Shown: positions 10,630-21,240 of the stretch, one piece after another
Layout of the letters: each line of letters starts with the position of its first letter
How positions within the stretch are numbered: position 1 is the stretch's first letter
DNA from: Alentia gelatinosa
Taxonomy: Eukaryota; Annelida; Polychaeta; Phyllodocida; Polynoidae
DNA: 64,000 bases
Assembly (NCBI GenBank): GCA_950022655.1
Contig: OX465579.1
Span: 43,751,950-43,815,949 of the forward strand
Reading direction: 5' to 3'
Position numbers and translations under genes: made by a program
The notes under the pieces: model-generated
Told to the model about the DNA's origin: nothing
Seen by the model: the letters and a program-made list of their open reading frames with translations, nothing else
Database searches by the model: none

Positions 10630-10710
10630 GTCTTCCGTTTCTGCCTTTTTATAGACTTGAATATCAAACAGACTTATTACAGACTTGTAATTCATCTTAG
10701 TATCTTCTCG

Positions 10711-10720
10711 AGTAATAAAT
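10711..10720 (+). terminator. likely polyadenylation signal of the Ngaro-type element
   Basis: AATAAA within GAGTAATAAATACTC lies about 90 bp after the recombinase stop and about 30 bp before the right direct repeat, a natural place for transcript 3' end formation. Confidence 0.45.
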
Positions 10721-10749
10721 ACTCTTTGCCAATTTCCCGTGTTGGGTTT

Positions 10750-10856
10750 AATTGGTTAGTAATTGTTAAATTGCGTGTTAATTAACAAGCAAAAAAGTTT
10801 CTTGTTATCCGCCGGCCTTGACCTCGGGGTCAACTGCCACATCATCTCGTGATGTC
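10750..10856 (+). repeat. right direct repeat of the Ngaro-like element
   Basis: It copies 6171-6277. The inverted-repeat site is again present, TTAACAAGC-AAAAAA-GTTTCTTGTTA, but four of the six spacer bases differ from the left copy. Elsewhere the two 107-bp copies differ at only about two positions, in the inner stem (ACATCA-TCTCG-TGATGT here). Confidence 0.85.
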
Positions 10857-11037
10857 GACATTTCAAAGTGTTAAAATATGAATGAAGAGTTATAGATCAT
10901 CCTTGCATACTAATCAGAAGGAATTTCAAAGAAAGTTCCAAGTTCCAAGTAAAGATAGACAGAGAATATGTGACAGAAATATTGAACGTGCAAAATGTCT
11001 GCCATTACCAGTATTTCATGTGTGAGGTGGTTTTTAA
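10857..11037. other. short AT-rich spacer
   Basis: Lies between the Ngaro-like element and the TTAA-flanked MITE. No sign of a B2 repeat of the Ngaro type. Confidence 0.5.
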
Positions 11038-11404
11038 CCCATTAGCTGCGGGTGATGCCTTAAGGCATCACCACACAGGATCGGGTGATGCCTTAAGGCA
11101 TCACCAGTCCAGATCGGGTGATGCCTTAAGGCATCATTTTCCAATATTTACAAAATTATTGTTTTATGTGATAAATTAGAAAATAATTCATCAATATACA
11201 TGAAACTTCCACAGAGTTTAGGTATAGCATCTATTCAAAATGTTTATGGAAATGGAAAATGATATAGAGTATCACATGTTATATCACGTGATCACATCAT
11301 CAAATTACCATAATGAGCCAGTGGATACCCGATCCCTAGCACTGTATAGGTACTAATACCCGATCCCTATATACATGACTGTGTAGGAGCCCGCCGTGAA
11401 TGGG
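11038..11404. mobile_element. piggyBac-like MITE with palindromic subrepeats
   Basis: TTAA at 11034-11037 and 11405-11408 flank an element starting CCCATTAGCTGCGGG and ending CCGCCGTGAATGGG, an imperfect inverted repeat. The TTAA target and CCC-start are typical of piggyBac-superfamily elements. Just inside the left end, three copies of (GATC)GGGTGATGCCTTAAGGCATCA occur at 11049, 11078 and 11117. Each carries a 22-bp palindrome (GGTGATGCC-TTAA-GGCATCACC in full form). No coding capacity; the small frame across the palindromes is not a gene. Confidence 0.8.
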
Positions 11405-11408
11405 TTAA

Positions 11409-12162
11409 TGGACAGATACTTTTTTTTGTTGATTGATTTCTTTATTGATTAAAAAAAACAGATATACAGGCAGGTGTCATCATGTTATTAGACCAGGTTT
11501 GAGAATTGGCAAATTTATTTCTCAGATGTGAAATTTTTCATAAACTTTGAATGTTCCTATGATTTGTAATGGAATTCAAACATCTAGATATTTAAAAAAA
11601 AATATATATATACGGTATATATAGTTCTCCAAAAGTATTACATGACTTAGCTATTGCACACAATAATTAAGCTATATGTCTACAATTCAGATATTACAAG
11701 ACTTTGTTTGTACACATTAGGCAGGGAAGTCTGTGAAAAAATTTATTGGGAGTACCAAACGGTGGGGATGAGATGTGAGTATGGTTGTGATGCCGTTAAT
11801 GAAAATAAACATGCATTTCAACTGTAGCTATAACCAAGTGTGTACACACAAAATAGATATAAAGTATATAGCACATTGTTGGGGTTGGGGGGGGGAACAA
11901 ATTTTGTTCGCATGCAAGACATCCAATCTGTAATCGTATGAACAGAATCGCATGCACATAAAAAAAAGATTAACTGTACATTATTGGGGGGGGGGGGGAG
12001 CCTAACAAATTTCTTTCGCATCAAGTTTGTAATCGTATCAACCGAAGTTACATCGCATGCAACTCAAATACCGTAATGTATTTATCGATGCGTACTAAGT
12101 ATCATAAATCCTGTGGAGAACCAAAACTGCAACGCATTGTTCGTAATATGTGTTATATGCAG
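11409..12162. repeat. non-coding DNA with a tandem duplication holding G-runs
   Basis: About 11870-11960 and 11975-12065 are two copies of a unit of about 105 bp: ACATTRTTGGGG plus a G-run, then CAAAT, TTTCGCAT and TAATCGTATSAAC words. This is the presumed left flank of the Harbinger element. I could not find its terminal inverted repeat here, nor a first coding exon for the MADF-like gene. Confidence 0.5.
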
Positions 12163-13563
12163 GCAACTCTCTTTCTCGTCAACTAGGGATAGCAGTCAAG
12201 AAGAGGTTAACGTCGATGCGAACCTCCTTCCAGAGGTGGCATCGTGTGGGGGCCACCTCGCCCAAGCAGGAGGCGCACCTGCGCCGATGCGCGTTCCTGG
12301 CGCCCTTCATCCGGGAGGCAACCCCGCGAAAGGCCAAATCGGTGGGTCCATGCAAGCACCAGAACTGCCTATATTCATAAACCGCTAATAAAAAATACAA
12401 ATCTGTGACTGTAGGATTTAAACAAGTGATAAGAAATTGGATTAACAATACTTATTAAATTGGTAATGTCACACAGGGACAGAGGAAAACACTAGTAATA
12501 ATGTACAATTGAATTAATCGTTTTACATTTAACTTGCGGTCGCTCCATCCCGTCTTCACGGGAACGTCGGTTAACAATACTTATTAAATTGATATGGATT
12601 AACTTTGCATGCCACGCCGATGCTGGTATGAAATTGAATACCAGCATTGGCGTGGCACGTAAGTCATACACGGACAGAGGAGAACCCAAGTAATAATATA
12701 CATTCTGATTAATCGTTTAACATTGAACTTGCAGTCGCTCCATCCCGTCTTCGCGGGGACGTCCACGGGGGCAATCACCCCCTCGGGTCAGGCTGCCATT
12801 GGCAGGCCCAAAAGGGTATGTATTGATTTGCTCGAATTAGAACAACTCGCGAAAATGACCTAAATAATTTCCAGCCCGAGGATCGTACGTAAAACACAGG
12901 AGAAACAATAATCACCTTTCCCTCTTCCTGGTAGGGGAAAATCTAGTAGACTGACCATTTTAAATCGCGGTAAAAGATAGAAATTAACATAAACGATTCT
13001 TCATGAACAGTAAAAAAAAATTTTAATACATCAGCATATATACCGAACAATATATTATGTAGCTGATCCTCTAATTATTTTTACAGTCCACAAGGAAGAG
13101 GAAAATGCCGCATTTCTTTTTTTTGAAGACACACCGGAGAATCCACCAGACACAGTAAGTGTATCTAAAATTTATAAACAATTGTGGTGTCTAAATATAT
13201 AAACTGATCAAATTAGAATTACATTCCTAAAGGATAAAGTACCACAAAATATTTATCTATCTAAACTACAAGTCCATCGGCTGAGCTATGTCACACGTGT
13301 TGTATTGCCTTGTATATCGTGTAGAAAACTCGGGCGATCCTTGCAAGAAGATCGCCTGAGTTTGCTCCAGAAGCGGCTAAATAGATGAGTTCACATGGAA
13401 TTACTCTTTTTGTTCCTAACAGGAAAGTGAGTCGGGGTCGGGTCCGGGGTCGTCACCGCAGCCCCATCAACCGGCGCAGCAGGCCCTTCCTCAGCAGCCC
13501 CAGGCACCAGCCCAGCAGCCCCAAGCGCCCCAGCTGCCCCAGCAGCCCCTTCCAGAAGGGGAC
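12163..13563 (+). pseudogene. MADF-like DNA-binding protein of a Harbinger element (probable four exons, decayed)
   Basis: Harbinger transposons usually carry a second gene for a Myb/SANT- or MADF-type DNA-binding protein; this fits that slot, convergent with the transposase. Exon 12163-12341 follows a TTATATGCAG acceptor and encodes SRQLGIAVKKRLTSMRTSF, the C-terminal half of a MADF/Myb-like helix bundle, then an Arg-rich region ending in FLAPFIREA. Likely further exons: 12735-12815 (acceptor CTTGCAG, donor GTATGT), 13087-13154 (acid-rich in one frame, donor GTAAGT) and 13423-13563 (Pro/Gln-rich linker, donor GTGAGT). The phase between the second and third exons does not fit the most natural frames. 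The first half of the domain was not found. I therefore regard the gene as incomplete or decayed. Confidence 0.5.
12423..12764 (+). repeat. tandem duplication covering an intron-exon boundary of the MADF-like gene
   Basis: About 12436-12572 and 12573-12764 share TTAACAATACTTATTAAATTG, GACAGAGGARAAC, ATTAATCGTTT and CTCCATCCCGTCTTC. In the right copy the acceptor is intact (TTGCAG then TCGCTCC). In the left copy it is GCG and so dead. A 38-bp hairpin, GCCACGCCGATGCTGGTAT against ATACCAGCATTGGCGTGGC (one mismatch), is inserted in the right copy at about 12610-12657. Confidence 0.6.
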
Positions 13564-13925
13564 GTGAGTAATAAGACCATAAACGATTCTCAATAAACTT
13601 TTGCACACAATTTGCATAGTTTCCATTGCAGGGATTGGGCAACACCAGACTGAAATTGCACTCATGCATAATTTTTCATGCGATGTTGCATTTGACCAAA
13701 TGTATTATAAAGGTATTAATAAGCAGCAACCGTCTCCAGAAGTGGACGTGAGTAATAACTCTATAAACGATTCTCAATAAACTTTTGCACACTATTTGAC
13801 TAGTTTTCATTTCAGGGATTGGGCAATGCCAAACTGAATGTATGGGTTTCGGTGGTTTAAAGTTACATAATCGTCATTATTATCACACACACACGATTGT
13901 CACAATTCCACAATGCAAAGAGTAA
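13564..13925 (+). repeat. duplicated 3' segment of the MADF-like gene
   Basis: The block CAGAAGKGGACGTGAGTAATAA ... CTATAAACGATTCTCAATAAACTTTTGCACAC ... CAGGGATTGGGCAA (in pieces) occurs at about 13552-13640 and again at about 13735-13825. It includes a donor, an AATAAA-containing intron and an acceptor followed by GGATTGGGC. One or both copies of the small exon starting at 13632 or 13817 may have been used; the encoded residues are not recognisable. Confidence 0.5.
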
Positions 13926-14432
13926 TCAATGAGATAAAAAGTTGTACTGCCATGGCAGTTCCCCCATAGGAGATAGACACCAGTTTTTGAGTGCTAGCCG
14001 CATGCCCTTGACGTAGTTGGTGTGATTACGCTTCGTGGGTCCTCGTGCAAGGCCATGCAGCGGATCTTCCTGTCGCCATGCCCCTGGGTGTTGCTCTCTA
14101 TCGGCTCCTTCCCAGTCCGCATACTTCGCTGGCATGTAATCGTGTGCTGCTTTCTTGCGAAGAAGATTGTGCAGGACAATACATGCCATGGTGACGAGTT
14201 CCACGCCGGGGGGCTCCATGTCCTGTTCCCTCCGGAATATCCTGAAGCGTGTGGCCAATATACCGAAGGCATTCTCAACAACACGGCGACAGCGCAACAG
14301 GCGATAGTTGTAGACGCGCTCGTCGGCGGTTAAATTGGTGGAAGGGAACGGCTTCATGACATGCTCTCCCAGCGCGAAGGCGTCATCACCCACAAAGTAG
14401 TAGGGGACTGGTGAGGAACCTGGATAAAGTGG

Positions 14433-14435
14433 TCA
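14433..14435 (-). other. single premature stop (TGA) in the Harbinger transposase
   Basis: The minus strand reads CCT-TGA-CCA between two long homologous stretches in the same frame. CGA (Arg) to TGA by C-to-T change at a CpG would explain it. Confidence 0.8.
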
Positions 14436-14866
14436 AGGATCAGGGATGTGCAGGGGGTTCTCCTTCGCGGTCACGTCGCGGTAAAATGGACTGGACCGCC
14501 AGAGTCCGGAGTCCGAAGCACGTCCTTCTGCGCCCACGTCAACGTAGAGAAATTTGTAGTCCGGTCCAACCACAGCCAAGAGCACTATTGAATAGAAGTT
14601 CTTGTAGTTGTAGTAGAGCGAACCGGACTTGTGCGGACAGCGCATGCGGATGTGCTTGCCATCGATGGACCCTAGCACGTTGGGCATGTTCCACCGATGC
14701 AGGTAATCAGTAGCAATGGACTCCCACTCGGATCGCTTGGTAGGCGTCTGAAACCAAAGAACATGCGATCAAGTGTTAAATTGGTAATGTGAAGGAATAA
14801 AATCTTTTGCAGCAATAAGAAGCGCGACAGAAGATTATCGCACGAAAGAAATGAAATTTCTAGAGG

Positions 14867-16325
14867 GTATTTTTCTTTCCACAGTACAGTGAAAGGAGAA
14901 TAGCAGACAACTATTTTGGTAAGAGGTCTTTTCCTATAAATCGTATGACAAATGCAAAAATTAAGCAGTAGTAAATTGACAATTAATAGAACCAGGGTGG
15001 TTGTGAGACGACCTTTCTAGACGATTATCGCGCAAAATACTGAATTCACAATGAAACGGAAGGTGGGTTGGGGGGGGGGGGGGGGGGGGAAATGTCGACA
15101 CCCCCCACCCTAGTATTTCTTTCCACAGTACAGTGAAAGGAGAATAGCAGACAACTATTTTGGTAAGATTTCCTATAAATCATATGACAAATTCCAATGA
15201 AACGGAAGGTGGGTTGGGGGGGGGGGAAATGTTGACAACCCCCACCCTAGAATTTCTTTCCACAGTACAGTGAAAGGAGAATAGCAGACAACTATTTTGG
15301 TAAGATTTCCTATAAATCGTATGACAAATTCCAATGAAACAGAAGGTGGGTTGGGGGGGGGGGAAATGTCGACACCCCCCACCCTAGAATTTCTTTCCAC
15401 AGTACAGTGAAAAGAGAATAGGAGACAAAGTAGATTGACAATTAACAGAACCAGGGTAGTTATGAGACGACCTTTCTAGACGATTATCACGCAAAATACT
15501 AAATTCACAATGAAACGGAAGGTGGGTTGGGGGGGGGGGAAATGTCGACACCCCCCACCCTAGAATTTCTTTCCACAGTACAGTGAACGGAGAATAGCAG
15601 ACAACTATTTTGGTAAGAGGTCTTTTCCTATACATCATATGACAAATTCCAAAATTAAGCAGTAGTAAATTGACAATTAATAGAACCAGGGTGGTTGTGA
15701 GACGACCTTTCTAGACGATAATCGCGCAAAATACTGAATTCACAATGAAACGGAAGGTGGGTTTTGGGGGGGGGGGGGGTGGATGTCGACACCCCCCACC
15801 CTAGAATTTCTTCCCACAGTACAGTGAATGGAGAATAGCAGACAACTATTTTGGTAAGTTTTCCTATAAATCATATGACAAATTCCAATGAACAGAAGGT
15901 GGGTTGGGGGGGGGGGGGAATGTCGACACCCCCCACCCTAGAATTTTTTTCCACAGTACAGTGAAAGGAGAATAGCTGAAACGGAAGGTGGGTTTGGGGG
16001 GGCGGGATGTCGACACCCCCCACCCTAGAATTTCTTTCCACAGTACAGTGAAAGGAGAATAGGAGACAAAGTAGATTGACAATTAACAGAACCAGGGTGG
16101 TTGTGAGACGACCTTTCTAGACGATTATCACGCAAAATACTAAATTCACAATGAAACGGAAGGTGGGTTGGGGAGGTGGGGGAAATGTCGACAGCCCCCA
16201 CCCTAGAATTTCTTTCCACAGTACAGTGAACGGAGAATAGCAGACAACTATTTTGGTAAGAGGTCTTTTCCTATAAATCGTATGACAAATTCCAAAATTA
16301 AGCAGTAGTAAATTGACAATTAAAC
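14867..16325. repeat. minisatellite in the third transposase intron
   Basis: At least nine copies of CTTTCCACAGTACAGTGAA (about 14.87, 15.12, 15.25, 15.39, 15.57, 15.81, 15.95, 16.03 and 16.21 kb), arranged as short units of about 120-140 bp and long units of about 240 bp. Each unit has a G-run of 8-19 bases followed by AATGTCGACACCCCCCACCC, so a G-rich and a C-rich tract can pair around a GTCGAC site. Long units add GAGACGACCTTTCTAGACGAT. The array falls wholly inside the intron between exons 3 and 4. Confidence 0.85.
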
Positions 16326-17762
16326 CTAGAATTTTGTGTCATATCGGTAGATCTTTATAGAAAACAAGAAAAAAAATACAATTAAATGTCAAAGCACGAA
16401 CATGTAAATATTCCCCCTTCAGAGTTTTCACTATCGCCTTGCACGTGTCACGGACAAGAGGCAGCACTGTGCTTCGGCCAACCAGGTAGGCGTGGTGCAG
16501 CATTACAACTGAGTCACCTGTAAAAGATAATGAAGAGGGAAATTGCAATGGTTATAGGATACAGAAACAAAAACTATTCTGGTATTCTACATATTTATTC
16601 ATATTTAATTATCAATAAATAGCCACAAGATGGAATTTAGTAGTCGGACTTGCAGAAAGAACCAGGCAGTTTAATTTATTAAGAAATTTCAATCCTAAAT
16701 ATTTTAATCTCTAATATAAGTATTTGTGACTTGTAGGTTAAATTTATTGACTCCCCTACACGATGACATCGCTCACCCAAGGCCAGATACCGCATGGTCT
16801 GTGAAAGCCATTCCTCTGGGGAGATGGATCGCCGGTAGTTGGTATTCATCCTGTACAGAGATGGTCGCAGCTTCTCCAGTAGCTCGGCGTACAGATGTGG
16901 AGGCATCCGCAGCGTGCGACGAAACTCCTCCACCTCTCCCAGCTGCAATATAAAATGAGCGACATAAATAAATTAGTTAAAAAACAAAAGACCTGGAAAT
17001 AGACGAAAAAATATTTAAGAAATTTAGTCATAAGGGATTTAATTTAATTTGTGTGTGGCAAGGTGCAATACGTCCTGGCACATAGTATAGATCGAAATAA
17101 ATACAAACGAAGGGATGCAGAATAATATAAAAATTGGCAGGAATAAATTGGCACGAAAATTGGCGCAAAATTGGGGAGGATGTAAATTTGAATTATGCCA
17201 CGTGATAAAATACATAAACATAAATGTGCGTAACATGAAACCTACTCCCTCACACAAGAGACAGCAAATTAAACAAATAGAAGAAAAAATGCACCTTATA
17301 TTTGACACGATTTCTCTTGGCACGAAGTTGTCCTTGCGAAGTTTTGCCGCGAAGTTAAGCGCCATTTTGGAACACCTCCGCAAAACTTGTTCGGGACAGG
17401 GTAAATTTTGGAAGGTACCTACATAAACTACATAAATACATCCAAAAAGGACGCAGGAAGCAGTTACTACACATTTCGGCAGATGTTGGAGACAAACGCA
17501 ACTGATATCGTCAGGGATATACACATATGAGCAAAGAAAATAAAATGTAAACATGGCCACTCACACGAAGGAAATCCACTTCCAACTTCGCCAGTGTGTT
17601 CCTCTGGCTCATGTCCACTCGATCCCTGAGATGCGGTGCCATCCAATACTGATGTCGGCGCAGTCTGTCCGGGTTGTAGAAAATAATTTGGTCATCCTCA
17701 TAGCTAATGGCCAACAGCAGGAAAAGTCGTAGAGACATCTCTCTGAAACATGATGTGTCCAT

Positions 17763-18070
17763 CTTGCCTTGCTCGCCAACCGTTGTTTACACCTTTTTTT
17801 GGGGCGCGAAATGGAAGTAGGTCACACGCATGCGCGGTAACTTCGCCTGTACCTGGTTGGTACCAGCATATACAACAGAGGCACCCAGCATAGGCCTGGT
17901 AGTGTCGATCGGGAGTTGCCGCGGCAGTGGAACGCCAAATAATAACATTGCATCGCACGCGACGGGTCGCGACAAGGAAGGTAAGGCATATCCCGACACT
18001 ACGCAACACCTCAAGCCTTGGCAAGATAGGTCGCGATGTGTTCATCGCGTTGGTGGAAGCGGCCCATTAA
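17763..18070. other. 5' flank of the Harbinger transposase
   Basis: GC- and CpG-richer than its surroundings, with words such as GCATCGCACGCGACGGGTCGCGAC and GGTCGCGATGTGTTCATCGCG (in shorter pieces). This should hold the promoter and the right end of the element, but I could not match it to an inverted copy near 11.4-12.1 kb. No coding frame is convincing. Confidence 0.35.
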
Positions 18071-18247
18071 TGTTGCACGTTCCTACACCGTGTTCCCTGA
18101 TTTTCACAAAAACTACAGAAGTGCACATATCTGGGTACAATCAGCTTTATTGTGTAGAAAACATCTCAGGCTATCCGGTAAACACAAAATGTAGAACATT
18201 AGATCAGATTTTTTTAATCCCCAGATTTCTCAAAGTTGTACCATTTA

Positions 18248-18380
18248 CAGTAGAACCCCATGTAAGTGGACACCCTCCGTGGTTTGAAATAACCATCTAA
18301 TCAGATCCGTTCCGAGCAAAGATGTCCATTAACACTGGGTGGTCGCTTAAGCGGGGTGTCCGTTAGGAGGGGTTCTACTG
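18248..18380. mobile_element. pogo/Tigger-like MITE, short copy
   Basis: It starts CAGTAGAACCCCATG and ends GGGGTTCTACTG, with TA on both sides (18246-18247 and 18381-18382). At 133 bp it is an internally shortened relative of the 974-1461 element. Confidence 0.8.
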
Positions 18381-20509
18381 TAGTATGATATGACCCATAT
18401 ATAAGTGGTCATCTTGCTCCCCGAGACCAGACAAAATAGCAGGTGGTGGGTCCAGTTATCAATGGGTTTTAGCAAAAAATTACTTTTTGGCTTGCCATAG
18501 AGACCATGGTTATGGTCTATACAGCATCATATCCAGCGTGTCATCCTTTATTTTAGTGTGTTCAGCGGTGAGATAAATACAGAAAGTATTCGGTCTGCCC
18601 CAAATCTGTAATATGCCATCAAAATTAGCAATAGCTGGGACTGAAATCTGGAATAGAATCCGTTATGATGATTTGGGCATAAAATCGTTAGATAGCCTTG
18701 CTTTATATACCGGTACAATCTTTCCAAAATAATGATCACAGCCTATTCCTATTATTAGGCGAAAAAAATAATTCGATTCATTTTCTATTTCTAAAGTAAA
18801 GATAATATTGTTACTGTAGCCTAATATTTAAGTAATTTTGTCAAATATCCCAGTATCTTCAAAGGCAATTAGCACTTATGCGAAATCGAAAGAAATGTTG
18901 GAAATAAAGCGACTTTCCTAAGTAAAGCCAAAAAGGTGAGAAAATGAATTTGATTGAATCGAAAATGGATTTTACAGACATAGATCTAGTCGTAGGCCGA
19001 CACATGATATAACGGATGGGTTTTGCAGTATCTTTTCTGGAGCTAAAGAGTGTCGAAATTCGTCAAAAGTACGAAAAATGTGTAATACTTGGGAGCTATG
19101 AAGGCCTAGGATAAATGTTGATAAAATATAAAGGATTTGTGACAAAGAAAAATAGATTTCGATAAAAAGGTTATGGGTAGGCCTACCTAGATTATAAAAT
19201 TTATATAGATAGATCTAGATCTAGATCTAGATCTAGTCTAGATACTAGATCTAGTCTCTCCATTTAGGCCTTTACTTAGTAATGGAGCCTCTGCAACGAA
19301 ACTCCGTCAAGTAGATATATCTATTTTGTTCTATACTTAACCTTTGTCACTATAAAACCTAGGTGATATTGGTGGCCTTACACTCTAAACACATACCTCT
19401 ACCTCACTCCTCAGTAGATGTTTGATTCATAGATACCGATATAAATAATTACATTCACGGAGTGGCGTTTCACCAGCTGGGGTGTCTTTATTATGAATGA
19501 AAACATTCCAACCAATCACCGATTTACGATTTAGTCACATGATCTAATTGAGGTCAACCAGAAACAAGTGCGGCAGTAGATCCACAACCACTTATTCTTA
19601 GTTTATAGCTATTGCTATGACGTAGTCGCCTAAATCTAGAGATCTTCACAGGTTTCTGTAGACCACAGAAATGGATTGCACCATTTGCACGTAATCACGA
19701 GGAGACGGTCAGGAGACATTCACGAGAGAGCGCCACTGACATTGTAAATAAGTTCTCAGAAATCCAATAGATGGCGGTGTGGTCAAGTAACTTTGGTACA
19801 GACCCCGGGGAAACTTTTAAACCCTCCTGGCATTAGCATTATAGGTCAGGAAGGCATATTTATTAGGGACTATGTTGAGATCCGGATTCAAATAGTGTTT
19901 GCCTAAAAAAAAATATAGATTGAATTGTGCTGCATATCTAATTAGTTTTTAACAAGTAAGTATTTGTTTGTAAAAGATAATTAAGGGGAAAACATTTTCT
20001 AATATAAGAATATTGCATCATTTCCAAGCAAGCCCTTTTCTCCATTTTCTGCCTACCATGACAATGCTTTAACATATGGCAGATATCACGAAAAGGGGCT
20101 TTTTGCTACTTTTATATTTTGATAACAAAACAGTCCATTTTGATTTCTATTGTGAGTAGGCCTACAACAAAGGTTAAGGTATCAAAAAGATCATAAAGGA
20201 AATCTCTACTTGATTAAACTGGGTTTTGATTTTGCTTCCATATGGAATTATATGGAATCTTCACTAATATACTAGAAGTCAAACATTTTGCCTAACTTTT
20301 ATCATGATATCTGAAAAAATATGTCAAAAATTAAAACAGATGAATTATCTAAATAACTTGAAAACATATATGACAAAAAAAACCATAATCTCTGGTTTAA
20401 TATGGTACCTTTTGCAAACCTGTATATTTTGTACAGTCTAAGTTATTAAAAGTTGTGTATATCAAGTCAAAAATAACTAGTTTTCAGTCCCCAATATGGT
20501 TACACGGCC
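18381..20509. other. AT-rich stretch without a recognisable gene
   Basis: No coding frame is recognised. The only notable feature is an (AGATCT)n-like tract at about 19208-19255 (GATCTAGATCTAGATCTAG). Confidence 0.5.
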
Positions 20510-21240
20510 TATAGAACAATGGTGTACAAATAACGATATGGTGATAAACGGAAAGAAAAGTAAATTATACATCTTTGGTTCTGACAAAAATTAGCTGAAT
20601 ATGAAAAAAGCAATGATAAACCCCAGATAAAATTCGATAATGAACCAATACCGCTTTGCGAATCATTCAACTACCTTGGAGCACATCTAGACTGGAATAA
20701 GCTCAAATGGATCCTCTGTATAAATGATATCCTCAAATGGGTAAACCAACGACTATTCCAACTATCGAAAATAAGACGATTCATCGACCTAGAGACAAGT
20801 GTCAGCATATACAAAACATTAATTGCTCCACTGTTTGATCACTCTGGTTATCTATTATAGGCTCTATAACCAGAATGTATTATCAAAATTACAACAGCTT
20901 CAAAATTGTGGTTTAAGAGTATGCACAAAAACTCGAATACATTAGTATATACTAAAGAACTCAATACAATGCGTTAAGTTCAAACATAAGAAAAAGGAAG
21001 AATATATTTACTATTAATATTTATGAAACGCTTGGCACAACATAGTAGCAATATGATAAGTATGGGCAACCCTAGAACCAGAGAACAACAGAATATTCAA
21101 TTCCCAATAAGAAGACCACGAACCTCATATCATCAACGAAATCCATTATATAAAGGAATTCACTATTGAAATAGTCAACCCTTAGAGGTACAAACGTGCA
21201 ACAGCCAGTATCAATATAAAAATATGTAACATTGAAAAGT
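20510..21240 (+). pseudogene. decayed C-terminal half of a non-LTR retrotransposon reverse transcriptase
   Basis: Conceptual translation across several frameshifts gives MVINGKKSKLYIFGS (the N-x-K-K/T-K motif after the RT palm), then FNYLGAHLDWNKLKW, then LFQLSKIRRFIDLETSVSIYKTLIAPLFDHSGYL, quoted here in pieces of one path. This order (YLG-x-x-LD, then the Y-x-x-L-x-x-P-x-x-D/H thumb) is typical of CR1/L2/Jockey-like elements. Downstream to about 21230 the fragments KRLAQH and YKGIHYWN suggest the C-terminal tail. Multiple stops and shifts show it is dead. Family assignment is uncertain. Confidence 0.65.

Larger units (their letters stand above)
6171..10856 (+). mobile_element. Ngaro/DIRS-type tyrosine-recombinase retrotransposon
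   Basis: An element of about 4.7 kb is flanked by 107-bp direct repeats (6171-6277 and 10750-10856). Between them, all on +, lie a Gag-like ORF with a CCHC-like cysteine/histidine cluster, an RT/RNase H ORF with a YLDD motif, and a tyrosine recombinase overlapping its end. A recombinase in place of an integrase, and no long LTRs, define the DIRS order. The YLDDF RT and the lack of a methyltransferase domain favour the Ngaro branch. An AATAAA lies at about 10713. Known Ngaro elements have split repeats A1-B1-A2-B2; here I see A1 and A2 but no B1/B2, so the right end may be atypical or truncated. One frameshift in pol suggests this copy is not autonomous. Confidence 0.88.
13926..17762 (-). pseudogene. 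PIF/Harbinger DDE transposase, four exons, one in-frame stop
   Basis: Homologous to HARBI1-type nuclease/transposases, which cut and paste Harbinger elements into 3-bp targets. Exons: 17565-17762, 16762-16942, 16402-16517 and 13926-14747. The phases agree throughout, giving 439 codons. Exon 1 holds the Met start (MDTSCFREMSLRL). Exon 2 holds the helical LRMPPHLYAELLEKLRP region. Exon 3 encodes LVGRSTV. Exon 4 holds the catalytic core: first Asp in GSIDGKHI, second in RASDSGLW, Glu in VENAFGILATRF, and GDDAFAL between. A TGA at 14433-14435 interrupts exon 4 between IPDP and PLYPGSS, where family members usually have Arg. The frame is otherwise open and all catalytic residues remain. Terminal inverted repeats were not located. 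Confidence 0.85.

Noticed and set aside
6171..10856. LTR retrotransposon
   Set aside because: The direct repeats are only 107 bp, do not have TG...CA ends, and the element encodes a tyrosine recombinase, not a DDE integrase.
11049..11140. CRISPR-like array (three regularly spaced palindromic repeats)
   Set aside because: Eukaryotic context, only three units, spacers of 6-16 bp, and inside a TTAA-flanked MITE.
10970..11179. Small protein with GDALRHH repeats
   Set aside because: The repeat peptide is produced by the palindromic subrepeats of the MITE.
15173..16219. Repeated Pro-rich minus-strand frames (VLWKEILGWG, TFPPPP)
   Set aside because: They are translations of the minisatellite G/C runs inside the transposase intron; frame varies with homopolymer length.
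17763..18070. Right terminal inverted repeat of the Harbinger element related to the 60.4-kb element (shared GCATCGCAC and GCGACGGGTC words)
   Set aside because: The shared words are short, lie in different order, and no inverted partner was found left of the MADF-like gene.
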